Source: Botrytis cinerea B05.10
Lineage: Eukaryota > Ascomycota > Leotiomycetes > Helotiales > Sclerotiniaceae
Length of the DNA: 64,000 bases
Reading direction: 5' to 3'
Assembly: GCF_000143535.2 (NCBI RefSeq)
Contig: NC_037310.1
Span: 3,286,001 to 3,350,000, forward strand
A model generated the notes under the pieces. It made no database searches, was not told the origin of the DNA, and saw only the letters and a list, made by a program, of their open reading frames with translations. Every line of letters begins with the position of its first letter. The stretch's first letter is position 1. A program made the translations under genes and the position numbers. This document shows, in pieces, positions 22,719 to 35,826 of this stretch.

Positions 22719-24044
22719 ATTTCTTCATCGAGTATCGAAAGGCGTCCGGATCATTAACGATGGCGTCTTCAATCCTTTCGATAATTTAGCCTAACGACAT
22801 TTTTCTTTCGTAACCCAGCGACGAGATACCCTGATGTGTGATCTACACTTGTGACGCAAGTTGGATGACTGATTTGGTTCAATTACGGAGCTGCTGGATT
22901 TTTGCAGAGGATGTGGATGAGGCTTTGACATCGACTTCTCTCTTGTACATATGATACTTCATTGCAAGCATATTAAATCAACAAGACTGTGTCGATTTTC
23001 TGAGCTGTGAATACTACGAATTAATAATAAAATAATCTTTCCATTTATTGTGAACTTCATTTGATGCGTTCTTTGATTTCACTGTTTGCAGTCCCATAGT
23101 GGAGGTGATTTTTTTCCCAGCTTGGCATTTTGGGATCTTCGAAGTCCCGATGATCATCCACAATTTCCCTGTATATTCGTTTCAGATATACTCAGCGGTA
23201 CTCTACTTGGAGCTCTCTGGAGTCATAATATGATATACTGAAGCAGCCCACAGCTTTCACACAGGCACTATATACCTACTCACATCACAACGTCGACCAA
23301 ACGCATCCGCAACATACCATCGTTCCGAACAAACAACAGCAATTAATAAAGATATGCCAAACGATTTACACTAAATCGAAGACAATAGACGTGGGAGTAC
23401 TATTCTCCATGAATATTGGTAGCTACCTAAGATGATTCACAAGCATACCTGTACATATTTACCCTACCTAGGTAGGTAGGTAGTCTTCGGTCTGTTAAAG
23501 TTAATCTCTATACCTTTAAGACCACCGCAGCTCTCCTTCACAGTAACCATTCTCTCATCTCTTGAGGCTTAGATATTTCCACCCCATCAAGAAGCATTGT
23601 AAATACTATGAGGTCTTCTTACCATCCATCATTTCCGCCGTCCAATCTGCTATTTACATAATCTGGTCTGTAGCTCCGTTGACGTGGAAATAAGCCATGA
23701 ACCTACTGCTTTCTCTGTTGCCTACCTTTGCGATGCCATCAGTTAGGAACCGGCAAGCTCGTAGTAAATCGTTGTATTCAATTTACCCAGGTGTCGAGAA
23801 AACATCTATCCATGTACCTCATATCTGCGGGATGTAGATATGGAGATAGGAAGAATAGGAGAGGAAATGAAGTTACCAAATTTCCCTGCACGGTCGTCAC
23901 TGCCAGACCCCAGCCAAAAAAAAAACCCCTAGCGAGCCTCGTCCAAAATTCCCATCTCCAAAGCTAAGCTTCCTCATGCACATGTAAATCAAAGCAAAAT
24001 ATCTCCATCTCCTTTTCTACCATACCACACACCACACCACCAAA
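22719..24044. other. Intergenic
   Basis: I see no gene. It contains the near-palindrome CTACCTAGGTAGGTAGGTAG at about 23465-23484 and the 3' UTR of the GPI-type gene. Confidence 0.55.
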
Positions 24045-24317
24045 ATGGCACAACCACTCCCCCGATTTTCGCGTCGATTTCTTCAGCAATCTTCGCCCTT
24101 CCAATCTCTCCCACGAACACGCAGTTTCCGTCCTCAATTCCATGCGAATGCCAAATCTACAAGAGGCTACTCAACAGGAGGACCTAGTAAAAGTCCATTG
24201 AAGATCTGGCCTTTTGTCGCCATTACATTGGTGGGAAGTGGTGCTTATGCGTTGATGGTTAGGAGTAGGGCTGGCACTGGTATGTTGTATTTTCTACTTG
24301 CTATTGGTTATGGATGA
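24045..24317 (+). CDS. Small mitochondrial single-pass membrane protein, C-terminus uncertain
   Basis: The first 75 or so residues look real: an Arg/Ser/Gln-rich, acid-free leader (R-F-S-R-R-F-L-Q-Q-S-S) typical of a mitochondrial presequence, then one membrane segment (I-W-P-F-V-A-I-T-L-V-G-S-G-A-Y-A-L-M-V) followed by R-S-R-A-G-T. A good donor (GTATGT) lies right after this at about 24282, so the listed end (24317) is the read-through stop and may not be the true one. I could not choose a second exon with confidence; candidate acceptors before 24410 give only short tails. I recognise no named family. It is followed by URA6 on the same strand. Confidence 0.6.
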   Translation: MAQPLPRFSRRFLQQSSPFQSLPRTRSFRPQFHANAKSTRGYSTGGPSKSPLKIWPFVAITLVGSGAYALMVRSRAGTGMLYFLLAIGYG

Positions 24318-24559
24318 TTGGGGTAATTGCGATTGGAAGATTGGATGATTGAATGGGGACAACGCATGGGATTGATGCTCTTGATTGAACGGTTTCGAGA
24401 GCCGCTTTAAGTTTCGTTGATGGGCTCATCATCATACTCAAGAACCACCTCATCTCAATCCACCTATCCACCCGTCTGCCAGAATCCCTTTTCCCTCTCC
24501 CTCGACATCCCATACAGTACTCGGCACGAATTCATCTCTAACGTCCCAAATCACCAGAC

Positions 24560-25216
24560 ATGGCCCCTCCAGCTCCTCAACTCCCCTCTCCCCCGAAACC
24601 AACCCCAACCTTCTCTCCTGAAAAAATAACTATCCTCTTCGTTCTCGGCGGTCCAGGGGCCGGAAAGGGCACTCAATGCGCCAACCTTGTCCGAGACTAC
24701 AACTTTACCCATCTCTCCGCTGGAGATCTATTAAGAGCTGAACAGGAGCGTCCTGGCTCTGAATTCGGAGAAATGATTAAAGATTACATCAAGAACGGTC
24801 TTATAGTTCCCATGGAAGTGACCGTGCAACTTCTCGAAAACGCCATGACGGAAGTCATTTCCAAGTCCCCCTCTGGAACAGGAAAGTTCTTGATCGATGG
24901 ATTTCCACGCAAGTTAGATCAAGCGCATAAATTCGAAGATACAGTTTGTAAAGGAAGATATGTGTTGTTCTATGATTGTCCCGAGGCGGAAATGCAAAGG
25001 AGATTGATGGAGAGGGGGAAGACTAGTGGCAGAACAGATGATAATGCTGAAAGTATTCAGAAGCGATTTAAGGTTTTCGTAGAGACGAGTATGCCGGTTG
25101 TAGATTATTTTGACAAGCAGGGCAGAGTTATCAAACTCGATGCCACGAAGACTCCAGAGGGGGTTTATGAGGAGACTAGAAAGAAGTTGGAGGAGAAGTT
25201 GGGAAAGACATTTTAA
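24560..25216 (+). CDS. URA6: UMP/CMP kinase (uridylate kinase)
   Basis: A single exon of 218 residues. The P-loop G-G-P-G-A-G-K-G-T-Q is at 30-39, the NMP-binding S-A-G-D-L-L-R at 53-59, and I-D-G-F-P-R and the LID segment G-K-T-S-G-R-T-D-D-N are present. It phosphorylates UMP and CMP in pyrimidine nucleotide synthesis in the cytosol and nucleus. The proline-rich first 20 residues are a fungal extension. Length and motifs match Ura6 rather than the larger adenylate kinases, which have a longer LID. Confidence 0.95.
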   Translation: MAPPAPQLPSPPKPTPTFSPEKITILFVLGGPGAGKGTQCANLVRDYNFTHLSAGDLLRAEQERPGSEFGEMIKDYIKNGLIVPMEVTVQLLENAMTEVISKSPSGTGKFLIDGFPRKLDQAHKFEDTVCKGRYVLFYDCPEAEMQRRLMERGKTSGRTDDNAESIQKRFKVFVETSMPVVDYFDKQGRVIKLDATKTPEGVYEETRKKLEEKLGKTF

Positions 25217-25739
25217 GAAGGGTCGAGGATACACAAGTTTTGGAAGTGGGTGGGTATGGATATGGATATGGGTAGATTGCATGGAAGGGAGTTTGAAAGA
25301 TATATGGGAGCAAGCAAGAAGGTATAATCCGGAATATAGATCAGGAAAGTAAAAAAAAATACATCATACAGAGTATGACCAGAGGCATACAGCAGCAAAT
25401 AACAAACATATAATACGAATATGGGATTTGATATCCTTAATTCTCATCCACGCCCCGTACTTGTGAAGGATCATAAACGTCAGGCATGTTCAAATGTACA
25501 TCTCATTCAATATGTAGATTTCTATTCTTAATCTTCTTTTCACTTCACTTCCTTTTCATGGCTTCATATCGTGGCTTCATCGTGAACATGAAAATAATGG
25601 ATGTTCTCCTACACCATTACCAGATGCTAATGCAAACCATTGCCTTGCCACTGTACAAACATCTAAGAACGCCGACGAAACGAGGAACCTTTTTTGAGAC
25701 CAATCCATGAATTAATAACAACTTTCATGAGTTGATGGC
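25217..25739. other. Convergent intergenic, URA6 / eIF3m
   Basis: Only 3' UTR sequence of two convergent genes. I see no gene. Confidence 0.55.
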
Positions 25740-27070
25740 CTAATCAGTACCCATCTCTACCATGTTATCATTTCTTCGTCCAGCTCTCATACCCTGTGTA
25801 CCGGAAACCTTCTTATCGGCCTCTTGGATCTCTTTCTCCTTTTGAGTTTCAGCAGCTTGTCTCTCCCTGCTGATGACCTCCTTTACACCCCTCAAACTCT
25901 CCTTCCATTGATCCAACCTCGTGGCAACCTCACGCCATTGCTTCTCTCCAAACACACGGTATGTGGTTCTGTGAATAAGGAAAACTTGCTTCTGTTGTGA
26001 TAATTTGCCCTCAACCAAACCGGCTCTGATAACATCGATAACCCACATCTCAACATCTTCCGGTGCGACTTGCAAAGCTTTGGAAATGCGCTTGTATTCG
26101 AGTTCGCGGGTGTGAGTCGAGGCAGCCAAACTAGCCAAGGTCAGGAGTCGCATCTTACGGTGCAACTTGCTGTTGTCCAAGTTCTCTTTCTCAACGAAAC
26201 CATCGTGCTCGTCTTGGAAATCATTGTAGTCCTCAAGCTCCTTCTCGGCAAAAATTTCAAGGAGTTCAGAGTAGATTGCGTGGGAATCGCTCAAGGCTTG
26301 AACGGCGGGAAGGGAAGTAAGATCGTGGAAATCGAAATGGGTGTTGGAGAGAATTGCAGTTCTTAATGCTTTAATCGCAAGTTTTTGGGCTGATTCGGAA
26401 GCGATGGCTTTCTCGTCTTTGCCGTCGAAAGTTCGGAGAGCTTTGAGAATATATTGGTATGATTCCCTAAACGTAGTAAGATTAGTAAAATATACTCGAG
26501 TCCCTAGGATTGGCTTCAAACGTACTCCTCCTCGCCGGAATCATCTGCCACTTCTGAGATCATTTCGAAAAGTCTTCTTTGCTCTTCCTCCTCAATCTGC
26601 CATTCGACAATCCAAGTGTCCAATTTCTTCAACTGTGGTCGCAACATTTCGTAATTTCCACTGTTCTTAATGAGCTTAAGAACAGCTTGGAAGACGTTAA
26701 ATCTGGTCTCATTATCTGGTTGTAAAAGGTTGAAGATGGTTGTCAAAACATTCAGCGCGAGGCCTGGTCCATTCAGAGGTGATGTAGTAATTGGCTTTGC
26801 GAGGTTGTCGCAAATTCTAGGCAGATACATGTTGACATTTGGAGATTGGTTGCAGAGATAGACCAATAAGTTGTATGCGGCGGTAAATTCTTTCTCTGGG
26901 GATGAGTTCAACTTTTCCGAAGCAGTGACAAGTTTCTTTAAAGCTTCATCCTTTTGTTTTGCTGCAAGGAGGGGTTGGACTTCTGGGCCGATTTCAAGGT
27001 ATTCGGCCAGCTCTTGTGCCAAATCCTCGAAAGTGCCATCGATGAAGACTTGCTGCGTCGCGGGCGCCAT
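25740..27070 (-). CDS. Translation initiation factor eIF3 subunit m (PCI domain)
   Basis: Exons 27070-26526 and 26466-25740 give 423 residues. The donor is GTACGT inside G-A-G-G-A-G, so the junction reads E-E-E-S-Y-Q-Y. The N-terminal half is helical repeat ([19 protein letters not shown]). The C-terminal half is a PCI domain ([29 protein letters not shown]), followed by a charged coiled tail rich in Glu, Lys and Arg. eIF3m belongs to the octameric eIF3 core that scaffolds the 43S pre-initiation complex. Length and order match fungal eIF3m; the related CSN7 is shorter. Confidence 0.93.
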
Positions 27071-30000
27071 ATTTGCAGAAATGATCGAAATGTGGTTGAG
27101 GCGGGGAGGTTGGGGTCTTCGATGGGGTAAAAATTACGATTCTTGAAGTTGTCGGTATCAAAATGTTCTCTTCTCTTGTGGGATGCGCTAACCGAGGGGC
27201 TAGTACGGTGATATTTTTACGACGCATATCGGTATCAGTACAAACAAATGTCAACGAATACTTGGAAAAGACAAAGAACGAAACAATCGAGAGATCTTAC
27301 AAGATCAATACAGGTATAAAGAGTGAGTTGTTATAATTTTGATATCTAGGCTATTTGTCGCCGTGTTCATTTTCACTCCGTAGCCTAGTGGCGAGGATAG
27401 GAGTGAAGTTCTAAGAAGCCGTTTGAAATACCCAAAATCATTAATTAATTTCGAAAATTATGGTGGAAGGGTTTCAGATCTTCGTGGTTAATTAAGATAC
27501 GATTTAAATATTGAGAGAATTGTACTTCGTAGGAAGAATCGTCCATGAGTTCAAAGTTCGAAGCCAATTCAAAAATTGCAGAGGACCCAAGTGGGCTTCA
27601 TCAATGGCATCCGGTGAGGTTTGTTTCTGGCGATCCTTGGAAGGATCTTGTGAGAGATAGCTTTCAAATGGAACTTCACGTCATTACTTCTTCCTAATGG
27701 AAACAGTGTTCCAAGCCTTTTCTAGTTTCGTATTCGTAAATCTGTGTCAAATTGTACAGCATTGGCATGTATTTATGCTTCAAGTCTGCGAAATCGAGCA
27801 TGCCGAATTTATAGCAGAAATTCTCAAGTAGTTCGTCTGAATCTATAAACTGGTATTGAACCTTTCTCTGTTTCAACTCTGCCATATCTTGCACGCCTAG
27901 TACGCTACCTACTTTCTTTGGCGGAGGTGTTAGAGCTTCTTGGTGCTATCGTGAAGGCCATCAATGAATACCTATGTTATGCTGCCTTTATAAATTTTCA
28001 GAAACTCAAATTTGGGAGTACCACCCATTCTGTCTTTTTGTTAATCGACATGGAATCTCAACATCATGCCCACACTGTTGTGCTCATCGACGCGTAAACA
28101 CCCCCGTTCTCTATGAATACTTTACTCAGAAAAATTAGACTACCGATGCTTCATGAAGCCTGGAAGTAAATGTGCTAACTATGCAAACATTGTTTAGGGA
28201 GTGGTCGAACTTTGAACATTCCATCTAACATCTTTCGTACAGTTCTTTGTAGATGTTAATGGCCCTGGTTCCGTAAGCAAATGTCTCTTACGAAATTGTA
28301 CTGAGAAGTGAGATGTTTGGTTGAGTGGAAGACCCGTTCCTATTCATTCCTTGTTGTATACACCCAATGATAGAACCAGGGAAGCACGAGGATACTTATC
28401 AAAAGTGAGTTGCAAAGTAGCTAACAGGGGAAAAGTAATTTAAATGTCTATTTGCCACCCATATCCCCTATGAGCATCAAAAGCACTTTTCCCTCTTTCC
28501 GGAACATCATTTGAAACTAACTACTAGTTATTTTTATTCACTTTCTTCAGTTAGAGATGTTTTTCCTACCCAATAGCTTATATCAATGATTCCAAGTGAT
28601 ATCAAACCTCATTAAGCGTTGACCACGGAAAGGTCTCATTAGGGAATGCGTGATAAGGGTCTATTGAGGTCTCTTGATTTCAATAATTCCGTTCAAAAGG
28701 AACTTGTGTCAGGTACCTAGTTACAAGTGGGTTTTTTTGTTTAGCTTCCGCTGCAAGGTGCACTTAGAGTAATCTCCAAATAGCATCTCGAACATGTATT
28801 TTGTGTCGATTCATTTCTAAACGAACAACAAAGCGTTAAAGTAAGGCTGTGGTTCTATTGGAGATTTTCAACTGCCGAATGCTTAAATGATGTGATTTCG
28901 AAAAGGAAATGTGGAAACTAACCGCAATCGCTGCACCTTTCCTCTTATAATTATTTCCAATTTAACACGTATTACATCTACAGCCAATCGATGTGATCAT
29001 AAGCGCTTGTGCGGCTCTTTGATGCGCTACTTCAACATCACACGACCCCGGAAGTCGGATAATTTGTGCGGAAACTTTGCGTTTCAACTATATATGCACT
29101 AAGTATTCCAAGTACCCATCGACAGTAAATAGAGCCAGGCTTCTTTATGGGCCATATTGTTGCTAACATTCATAGGACAGGATTGCTCACTGCGCCGTGT
29201 ATCGTGTTGTTGGAGAAATCTATGTTGCTACTCTATTGACCAAAGTTAGTGTCGAGGCCCTCATATCAGGTGTAAGCAAGGCTAGAGGGACAGTTCCGTA
29301 TCGTGTGCCCATCTCTCCCGCGGTATAAATTAGATATCTTGACTAAAACTTAAGCTATTCAGAATATTCATATAGATATCAGATTTAATGGGAAATATTG
29401 TATTGAGCACAAGAATATGGCTTCGGGATCTTTGCTCTCTCCCGAAGTCCAAGAACATGTTTTTCTAAGTGAGGTTGCCACGCTGCATATCTCACTCAAA
29501 CCGAAGTGACCTCGCCAAGAACCTGTCGGTGCCCAAATATAAGACACGTTCTCCTCATACATTTATGGAGTTCGTATGAGAATATCCGTTGGACTAGGGC
29601 TCGGTCAGTCCTGTCAGCCAACCAAGATCTTACAATAACTGGATTATTCGTATTCGCTGAAGTTATTGAAGTCAAGTTTAGATTGCCGCGTATGGCTGAC
29701 TTTGACTTGTAAGACGATTACAACATCGGAACCAATAACTGATGCAGGGGCGATTTGGATTTCACTTGATCCTTCGAGGACCAGGATCTATAGGACGCCG
29801 GCGAGATAGTAAGGAATGGTCGTCAGTGGCAGCGCTTCATTTTTTTTCCCTTGGTGCTGAGCGGTGAGGTAGGTTTAATGCGCTGATTCAGGATCTCCGG
29901 GGCGCTTGTTCTAATGTTATTGCATGTCTTTCAACGAACGAGGGTTGGAAGAAACCGACTTTTGTTTCTGGTTCTCGGGGGGATAAATATCTTCGGGACC

Positions 30001-33000
30001 TTTTGGGGAAAGAAGGAAAGATTATTGTTTATGCATGAAGCCGAATGAACACAGTTTCTATGATAGAGTTTTACATTTCGACAGAAGTACATAAATTCTT
30101 GTGTGAAATTGTGATGCGCAACGAAATTTTCCAGCCGGAGTATAATCACTCGATGCAGATGGCATACCATGATACGCATATTTTAAGACGGTCAGGATGA
30201 ATGATTGATGTTGTGGACTTACGATGCTCATGTATTTCATAGCAAGAAATCTGGAGAGCTTGGCTAGGGGCGGTAATAGACGGCGTCTATTCCTACTTGG
30301 ATGTTGCAGGTGTATGAGAGGGACAAGTGGGAGTGCCAGACTTCCCATACGATTGTTCTCAGTCCCGCTGACATAGAAGTGATCAAGCAATTCACTATTC
30401 TCCCGAACATTCTCAATCTGTGGACAGAAAACAGCATTAAGATTCCGTGTGGTTGATGATGCGACGCGATGCTGGTGTCGATCTTTGCAGCTTGTTCGTT
30501 GGGCGTGGGGGTCGGGTAGAGATGCTTAAGACTTCGAAGAGCGCCTGGATGCAATTATGATTCCATATTTATCCAAATGGGCTTATCACATGTCCATAAA
30601 CGGATATTGATATGCCCAAAGTATGAGATTTTCCAGGAATCAGATAAGCCTTCATTTTATAATTGAAATCGTGATGCCATTCAAATCTCGGTTATGGTGA
30701 TCGAGATCGAGAATTTCAGAATTTGAGTTTTGGTGGTGGGGTGAGCTGTTGTGTGGCGAAATTTTGCAACCCTGAATAATCGAGTTCAAAAACCACTTGT
30801 AACCACAGAAAAGGGGCTCCAAGATCATGGATGTCTCTGCTGCTACAACATCTCATTATGGGGTTCATATCTTAATGGAGCACGTTTAAAATTGTCGAGC
30901 TTTCAAGTTCTGGAAACCCGCAGACCCTAATGGTAACCTGACGGTTGTTGCCCCATTAGGGCTCCATGCTTGTTCCCAGAGCTATCAAATTGTACTGAAT
31001 TGGTGCTGTGTTCCACGGCTGTTTGCGAGATATGAGGCTTCAATAGCCAGAAGTCAAATTTTTCGCCGGTGTAGCCAAGCAAACCTTGTGGTTACAGACT
31101 TGTGCAATATTCATGTGCAATGCATAAAGTATGCTATACTGCAATGTGTCTTTTGGGCATCCACGTAAAGATGATTCACCGGCTTCATGGGAAGTGGCTC
31201 TCAAGAACATATGGCTAGAATGAGAGCAACCATCGCCATCAGCAAAGGTGGGTCTCCTCCAAGCAAAAACAATCATGGGGGGCCGAGGCCCAGCGACGGA
31301 ACCATGGGTGCAACGGGAAATATCCTGTCCAATGCCTTCAACGGAGAAAGCATACTCGGCCATGCACTTCATAGCGGATGTGAAAAGTCCAATTTGTGCT
31401 AAATGACAAGTAGACTAGACTCGGAGTTTTGCATCTTTGGGGACCCCCGAGTCTTTTTTAGTTTGAACATCATGTTCACCTCCTCGATCTTTTAGACTCA
31501 CTGCTATAGAATCCCTCAACAAGCTATGCTAACTTGGGGCTCGAAGCTAGATCGTGCATGGGTGTCTTATGAGAGCACTGCTAAAGACATATTCAGTCGG
31601 GTGTCAGTAAGAGAACCAATGATATATGCAAATGGCAGTTACACTATCCTAGTATAATACAGTCATGCTTGTTGGTGAAGGGTAAATTGTAAGAACAAAT
31701 TTGCGGTAGTTTTTATGAGCCATCAAAGGAGATAGTGGGGGCCAGCGTTATAGGCGGCAAATATCGAGTTGCCCACGAACTTCGCTGGCACGATCTAGAA
31801 CATGATTTCTGTGTGGTGTGGCGATCAGAGAGCTGAGTGGTTCTGCTCTTTCTATAAATTGCGCAATCGCTCACACCGTGAATTCAGCACTCATGAAGGT
31901 GCTAATTGAGATCTTCAAAGATACCTAGCATCCTGGGAGATGGGGAACTTAGATATGAAATGGGCATTCTTTTGCTGTGATTTCACCTACTCAAGTATTA
32001 GCTGGGTATAACTGCGGGTATCTCAAAGGTTAACACATGAAACGTATACATTTTCGAGAACGCTAAGGTGAGCTGTCTCCTGGAACCTTATACCGATCAA
32101 ACTTCAAACAAACCCACAAAATGGAATACTCGATTACTTTCTGGCGATGCAATAGAGTTACTTGATACTTGGCGTCTGCTTCTACTCTACCGTCACTTAA
32201 CGATGAATTCGTCTCATTGCAAGCTTTAGTTTGACGCCAGTAGTCAATGTTCAATGATCAAACATCAATCATTAGCGTGTGCAACTGAAGCTTCTAGCCT
32301 TCAAGAGTGACACCGAGTGAGAAACCTCAAAACTAACAAGCTACCCTGACCTGGCCAGGGTTTAGCCATCCGTCCAACTTGACCTCCCCCAAAGGAGAGA
32401 AAGTACGGCACCTATAGTCAATATATTTAACGGAATTCTGATATCCAGTCTGTTAAAGCAGCATTGGGTGGCAAGGACTGTTTCGTCGGCAATATTTTGC
32501 TTTTCTCTGTTCGGGCGACTGCTCCTCTATAAATGTTACAACGTAGGATGATTGTGCATTTTCCCAAGTGCGCCGGAGGTAAGCGGAAGTCACGATGGGA
32601 GTCTTCATGAGGTCCTATGGTGATCGTTTACTTGATAAGGCTGGTGCACCGTTGATCATTACTATATAAAAAGAATTGTGTCTCAGCCCCAGTGTGGCGT
32701 CAATGATCATGGTATTGGCGGCACCTAGGTACATTCCAAGGTGGTGAACTTTCTACCTAGCTCGCCTCGATATTACTGATGGATACGTTACGAGAAGATG
32801 CACTTATCATGCTAGTGATGTGATAAGCTATTTTGAGAAACACTGACATGCCGATTACGTATAGAATTAAGCCTGGCATCGTTGATGAATATCTTCCGTC
32901 TTCAAACAGTTACAAATAACCTATTACAAGCTTAAGTTCCATACAACTTGTAGTGTTCATGGAGAGTTGATATTCGGGGAGAACACCGGTAGAATTACAT

Positions 33001-35826
33001 CCCATCCATACACCCGAAAGTCATCCAATGATTGCATGGGAGTTGCGCCATTCGCTTCGGAGACCGGGCCCCTTACCGAGAAGTTACTTTTCCAATCATG
33101 TTTTTGTACTTCAATCCTTCTTTTTCTTCCCCACAATGACGATTAAGGGTCCATTTCCTTGGATCTATAACAACTAGGGCAACTTCTTGATACTCAAGAC
33201 GAGACATCATCTCCAGTCTCAACCCCTCCTTCTACATAAGCAACACCGAATTGTATGCTTTTGATGATTTGCAGATAGACATCCTCAAGGATTGTTATTT
33301 AACAAAGTTAAAAAAGGCAAAAAAGGCAAAAAAAAAGGTAAAAATCGGGCGATAATTATTTCTTTTCATGGAAGGATGATATCAGCCGTTGATGTTCATT
33401 GATATCCTTGAATAAATCTATTTCTGGTTCCGTCCATCTTCATCATATTCCGCACACTTGCATTTACCGTTGAACTACCTGATATTTGAAATAGCATCAA
33501 TCAACTATTAGGTAAGCCATGGAAAAAATCTAGATGCTTACTAGTACTCACAATCCTTTAATAAGTTCTGTGTTGCCAGAAATTTCATACTCGCCTGTTG
33601 GGTGGATGAAGGGGCTTGAGTTTTAAACACGCTTAATCAATTGAAGAAGCGGAACACAAGTCCGAATTTGTTGAATTTTCACCTCGGAAAGAGATGAACC
33701 CGTGAGTTTAATTGGTCAGAAAGGCAAAAACTCAAATCAAAATCATTCGAAAGAAAAAATTGCGTGCCATTCACACACTATTTCATAGTGATAGTGATAG
33801 TGGCAATGCCTAGTAATTAGTCGTCAATTAGTCGTCCGTCGTCCCGTCCATCCTTTGGGGCTCTTGTTGTAATCACAATAGGTGGACGAAAAGAAAGCAC
33901 GTCTCTGTGAATCTGATACTAACCAATCGTAAATATGGCTTTTGAGACCAAGCAGGATCATGACCTCAAATTATGGCTTCTGTTCATTCTATCCGATTGC
34001 AAAGTAGTGCACGAACGTGATGCAACTCACTCACTCTGCTTCAGTACATTTTGTAACCCAATGATTCTTTTTCCTCGTACGAACAATGATTTCATCGATT
34101 TTGTCAGTGGCTTTATACATGTTTCATGCATCAAGCCACAACGTTACCTACTTTTTGTTGGATCTTCACACAGGTATTTCGTATCAGCCGTGCCAGCCCG
34201 GAAGGCAGATATGGGGTCCGCACATCATTACTCAAGATATTTGTCTGAGAATGGATCGAGACATGTAAAATTATATCGATATGGCTGTTGAAGATCTTTT
34301 CAAAAGAAGAAAAAAGCCCACCCCGAAATTATCAATAACAATACCTGTAGCGTCTAAACAGCATACCACAATGCCGGGTAATACTTGTATGCCTCAATAC
34401 CTAAGGATGAAGAATTGTCTAGCTTTCCAATTGCTGAAACCTTCGGAGAAACTCCCGTTTGCATCAATATCCAATCAGTTTATTCGCCACTTCTTCTACT
34501 AGCCGTGTTAACCTTACGAAGGTACACGCAAGTCTCGATGCTCAAGGGTTCTCCCGTACAGCAGAACGAAGTAGTGGTAGGCGAAGAACTCCTAGGCAAA
34601 ATAAGTTACGTTCCTTCCCTTTTATAGTTTAGTCACTGATACTCGCTCGAACCATGGAATTCTACAAATCCCATGAAATTTTTACCATTTTTAAAAGCGG
34701 CCTTCAAGCTCAACAATCAATTTCCCATCAAGGGTATCAGGCCAACTCCACCACATTAAGATGTTCGATTCTCCTTCCTTCTCTGCCCTAGATTTGCCTA
34801 CCTGGACACTGATACCATGCTAAAAACATTGCTCTACCATGTATGATTACAATCTAGAAAGCTAAAGCCAATACTATTCTGTCGTTATGACTCCAGATGG
34901 GTTTGTAAACGACGTTGTGGCTTATAAATAATGTTTTCTCTCTCACGAGTAGACTTTACCGAATATACTTATTAATGTTTTCGGTTTTCGGTCCTCGTGC
35001 TTTCTAGTTTTCCTACCCGATAGTGACTAGTAAACGGGTGATATTTGCCTCCCTTCATGTTCCTGACGATCTCTACCCTTTCTTCTGACGCTCGAGTGCC
35101 TACATCAAGACGAGACCACCGCCACATAAACGTCCCGACCCCCTTCATACCCCGCGTGGCCTTCGTTTTCCGGCCGATAGACCGTCAACTTGAGATTAGA
35201 CCTTATCTTTACAAAGCTTTAGCGCTGCCTCATCCTATATTTTGTTCGTAACTCATTCAACAATTCTTCGATATTCTATAGCTCGACAAAGATATTCTCA
35301 CAGGAAAACAATCCACATATATTTCAACTGTCTAGAATCTTGGCATTGGGATAATTTCACAGCTTCTATGTACTACATTGCATGTCCCTGTTGATCGACT
35401 GCATACGACCATCCTGCCATTTTTCTATATCCTTCCTCACCCTGGGTTTGGACAGCTGCTTTAACTTCTATCAACCTCTACCGAACGAGCCACGATTAGA
35501 CCCTTGTTTTTGCCTCCTCCACACAATCTGCCCAGCTTCCCATCGTCTAACCTCGAACTACTGCCACACTCGCCACAATCCTTATATCGACTTTTACCAC
35601 TCCGTGTTCGAATTGGTCTCGGATTCAAAGCTCTCTTCTAGACTCTGAGTTGTACTATCTTTTGTTGTAGTTGAGCTTTTCGCATCAAGTCCTCTTTCAC
35701 CAACGAGTCACACTAAATTACCCTTTTGCTCATTCATTATCATTGCGCACTCTCCTCATACTTCAGTGGGTGATTGGCACGTGGGACCCTTCTGACTCCC
35801 TGCCAATACTAACTTTGCATAGATCC
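27071..35826. other. Gene-poor region, no intact gene supported
   Basis: Nearly 9 kb, AT-rich, with frequent stops in all frames. Two stretches look exon-like but could not be assembled: 27894-27694 (minus), a 66-codon frame with even amino-acid use, and about 30392-30222 (minus), an open frame bounded by an acceptor (TCCACAG) and a donor (GTAAGT). About 33310-33345 is a purine tract of AAAAAAGGC-type repeats. No transposase, reverse transcriptase or terminal repeat was recognised. It could be degenerate mobile DNA or simply long intergenic space. The last about 500 bases before 35827 are pyrimidine-rich and probably YTH-gene promoter and leader. Confidence 0.5.

Noticed and set aside
23465..23484. 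CTACCTAGGTAG palindromic motif
   Set aside because: Similar ACCTAGGT strings recur elsewhere in the window (for example near 59290); without position or family support it is not called a regulatory site.
31040..31402. Overlapping ORFs on both strands (110 and 71 codons)
   Set aside because: Neither has a recognisable family, and they are antisense to each other in a locally GC-richer patch that lowers stop frequency.
34170..34500. Possible LysM-like remnant (P-G-N-T-C and Q-P-G-R-Q-I-W strings)
   Set aside because: The two strings lie in different frames with stops between them, and the remaining LysM positions do not align. Too weak to call.
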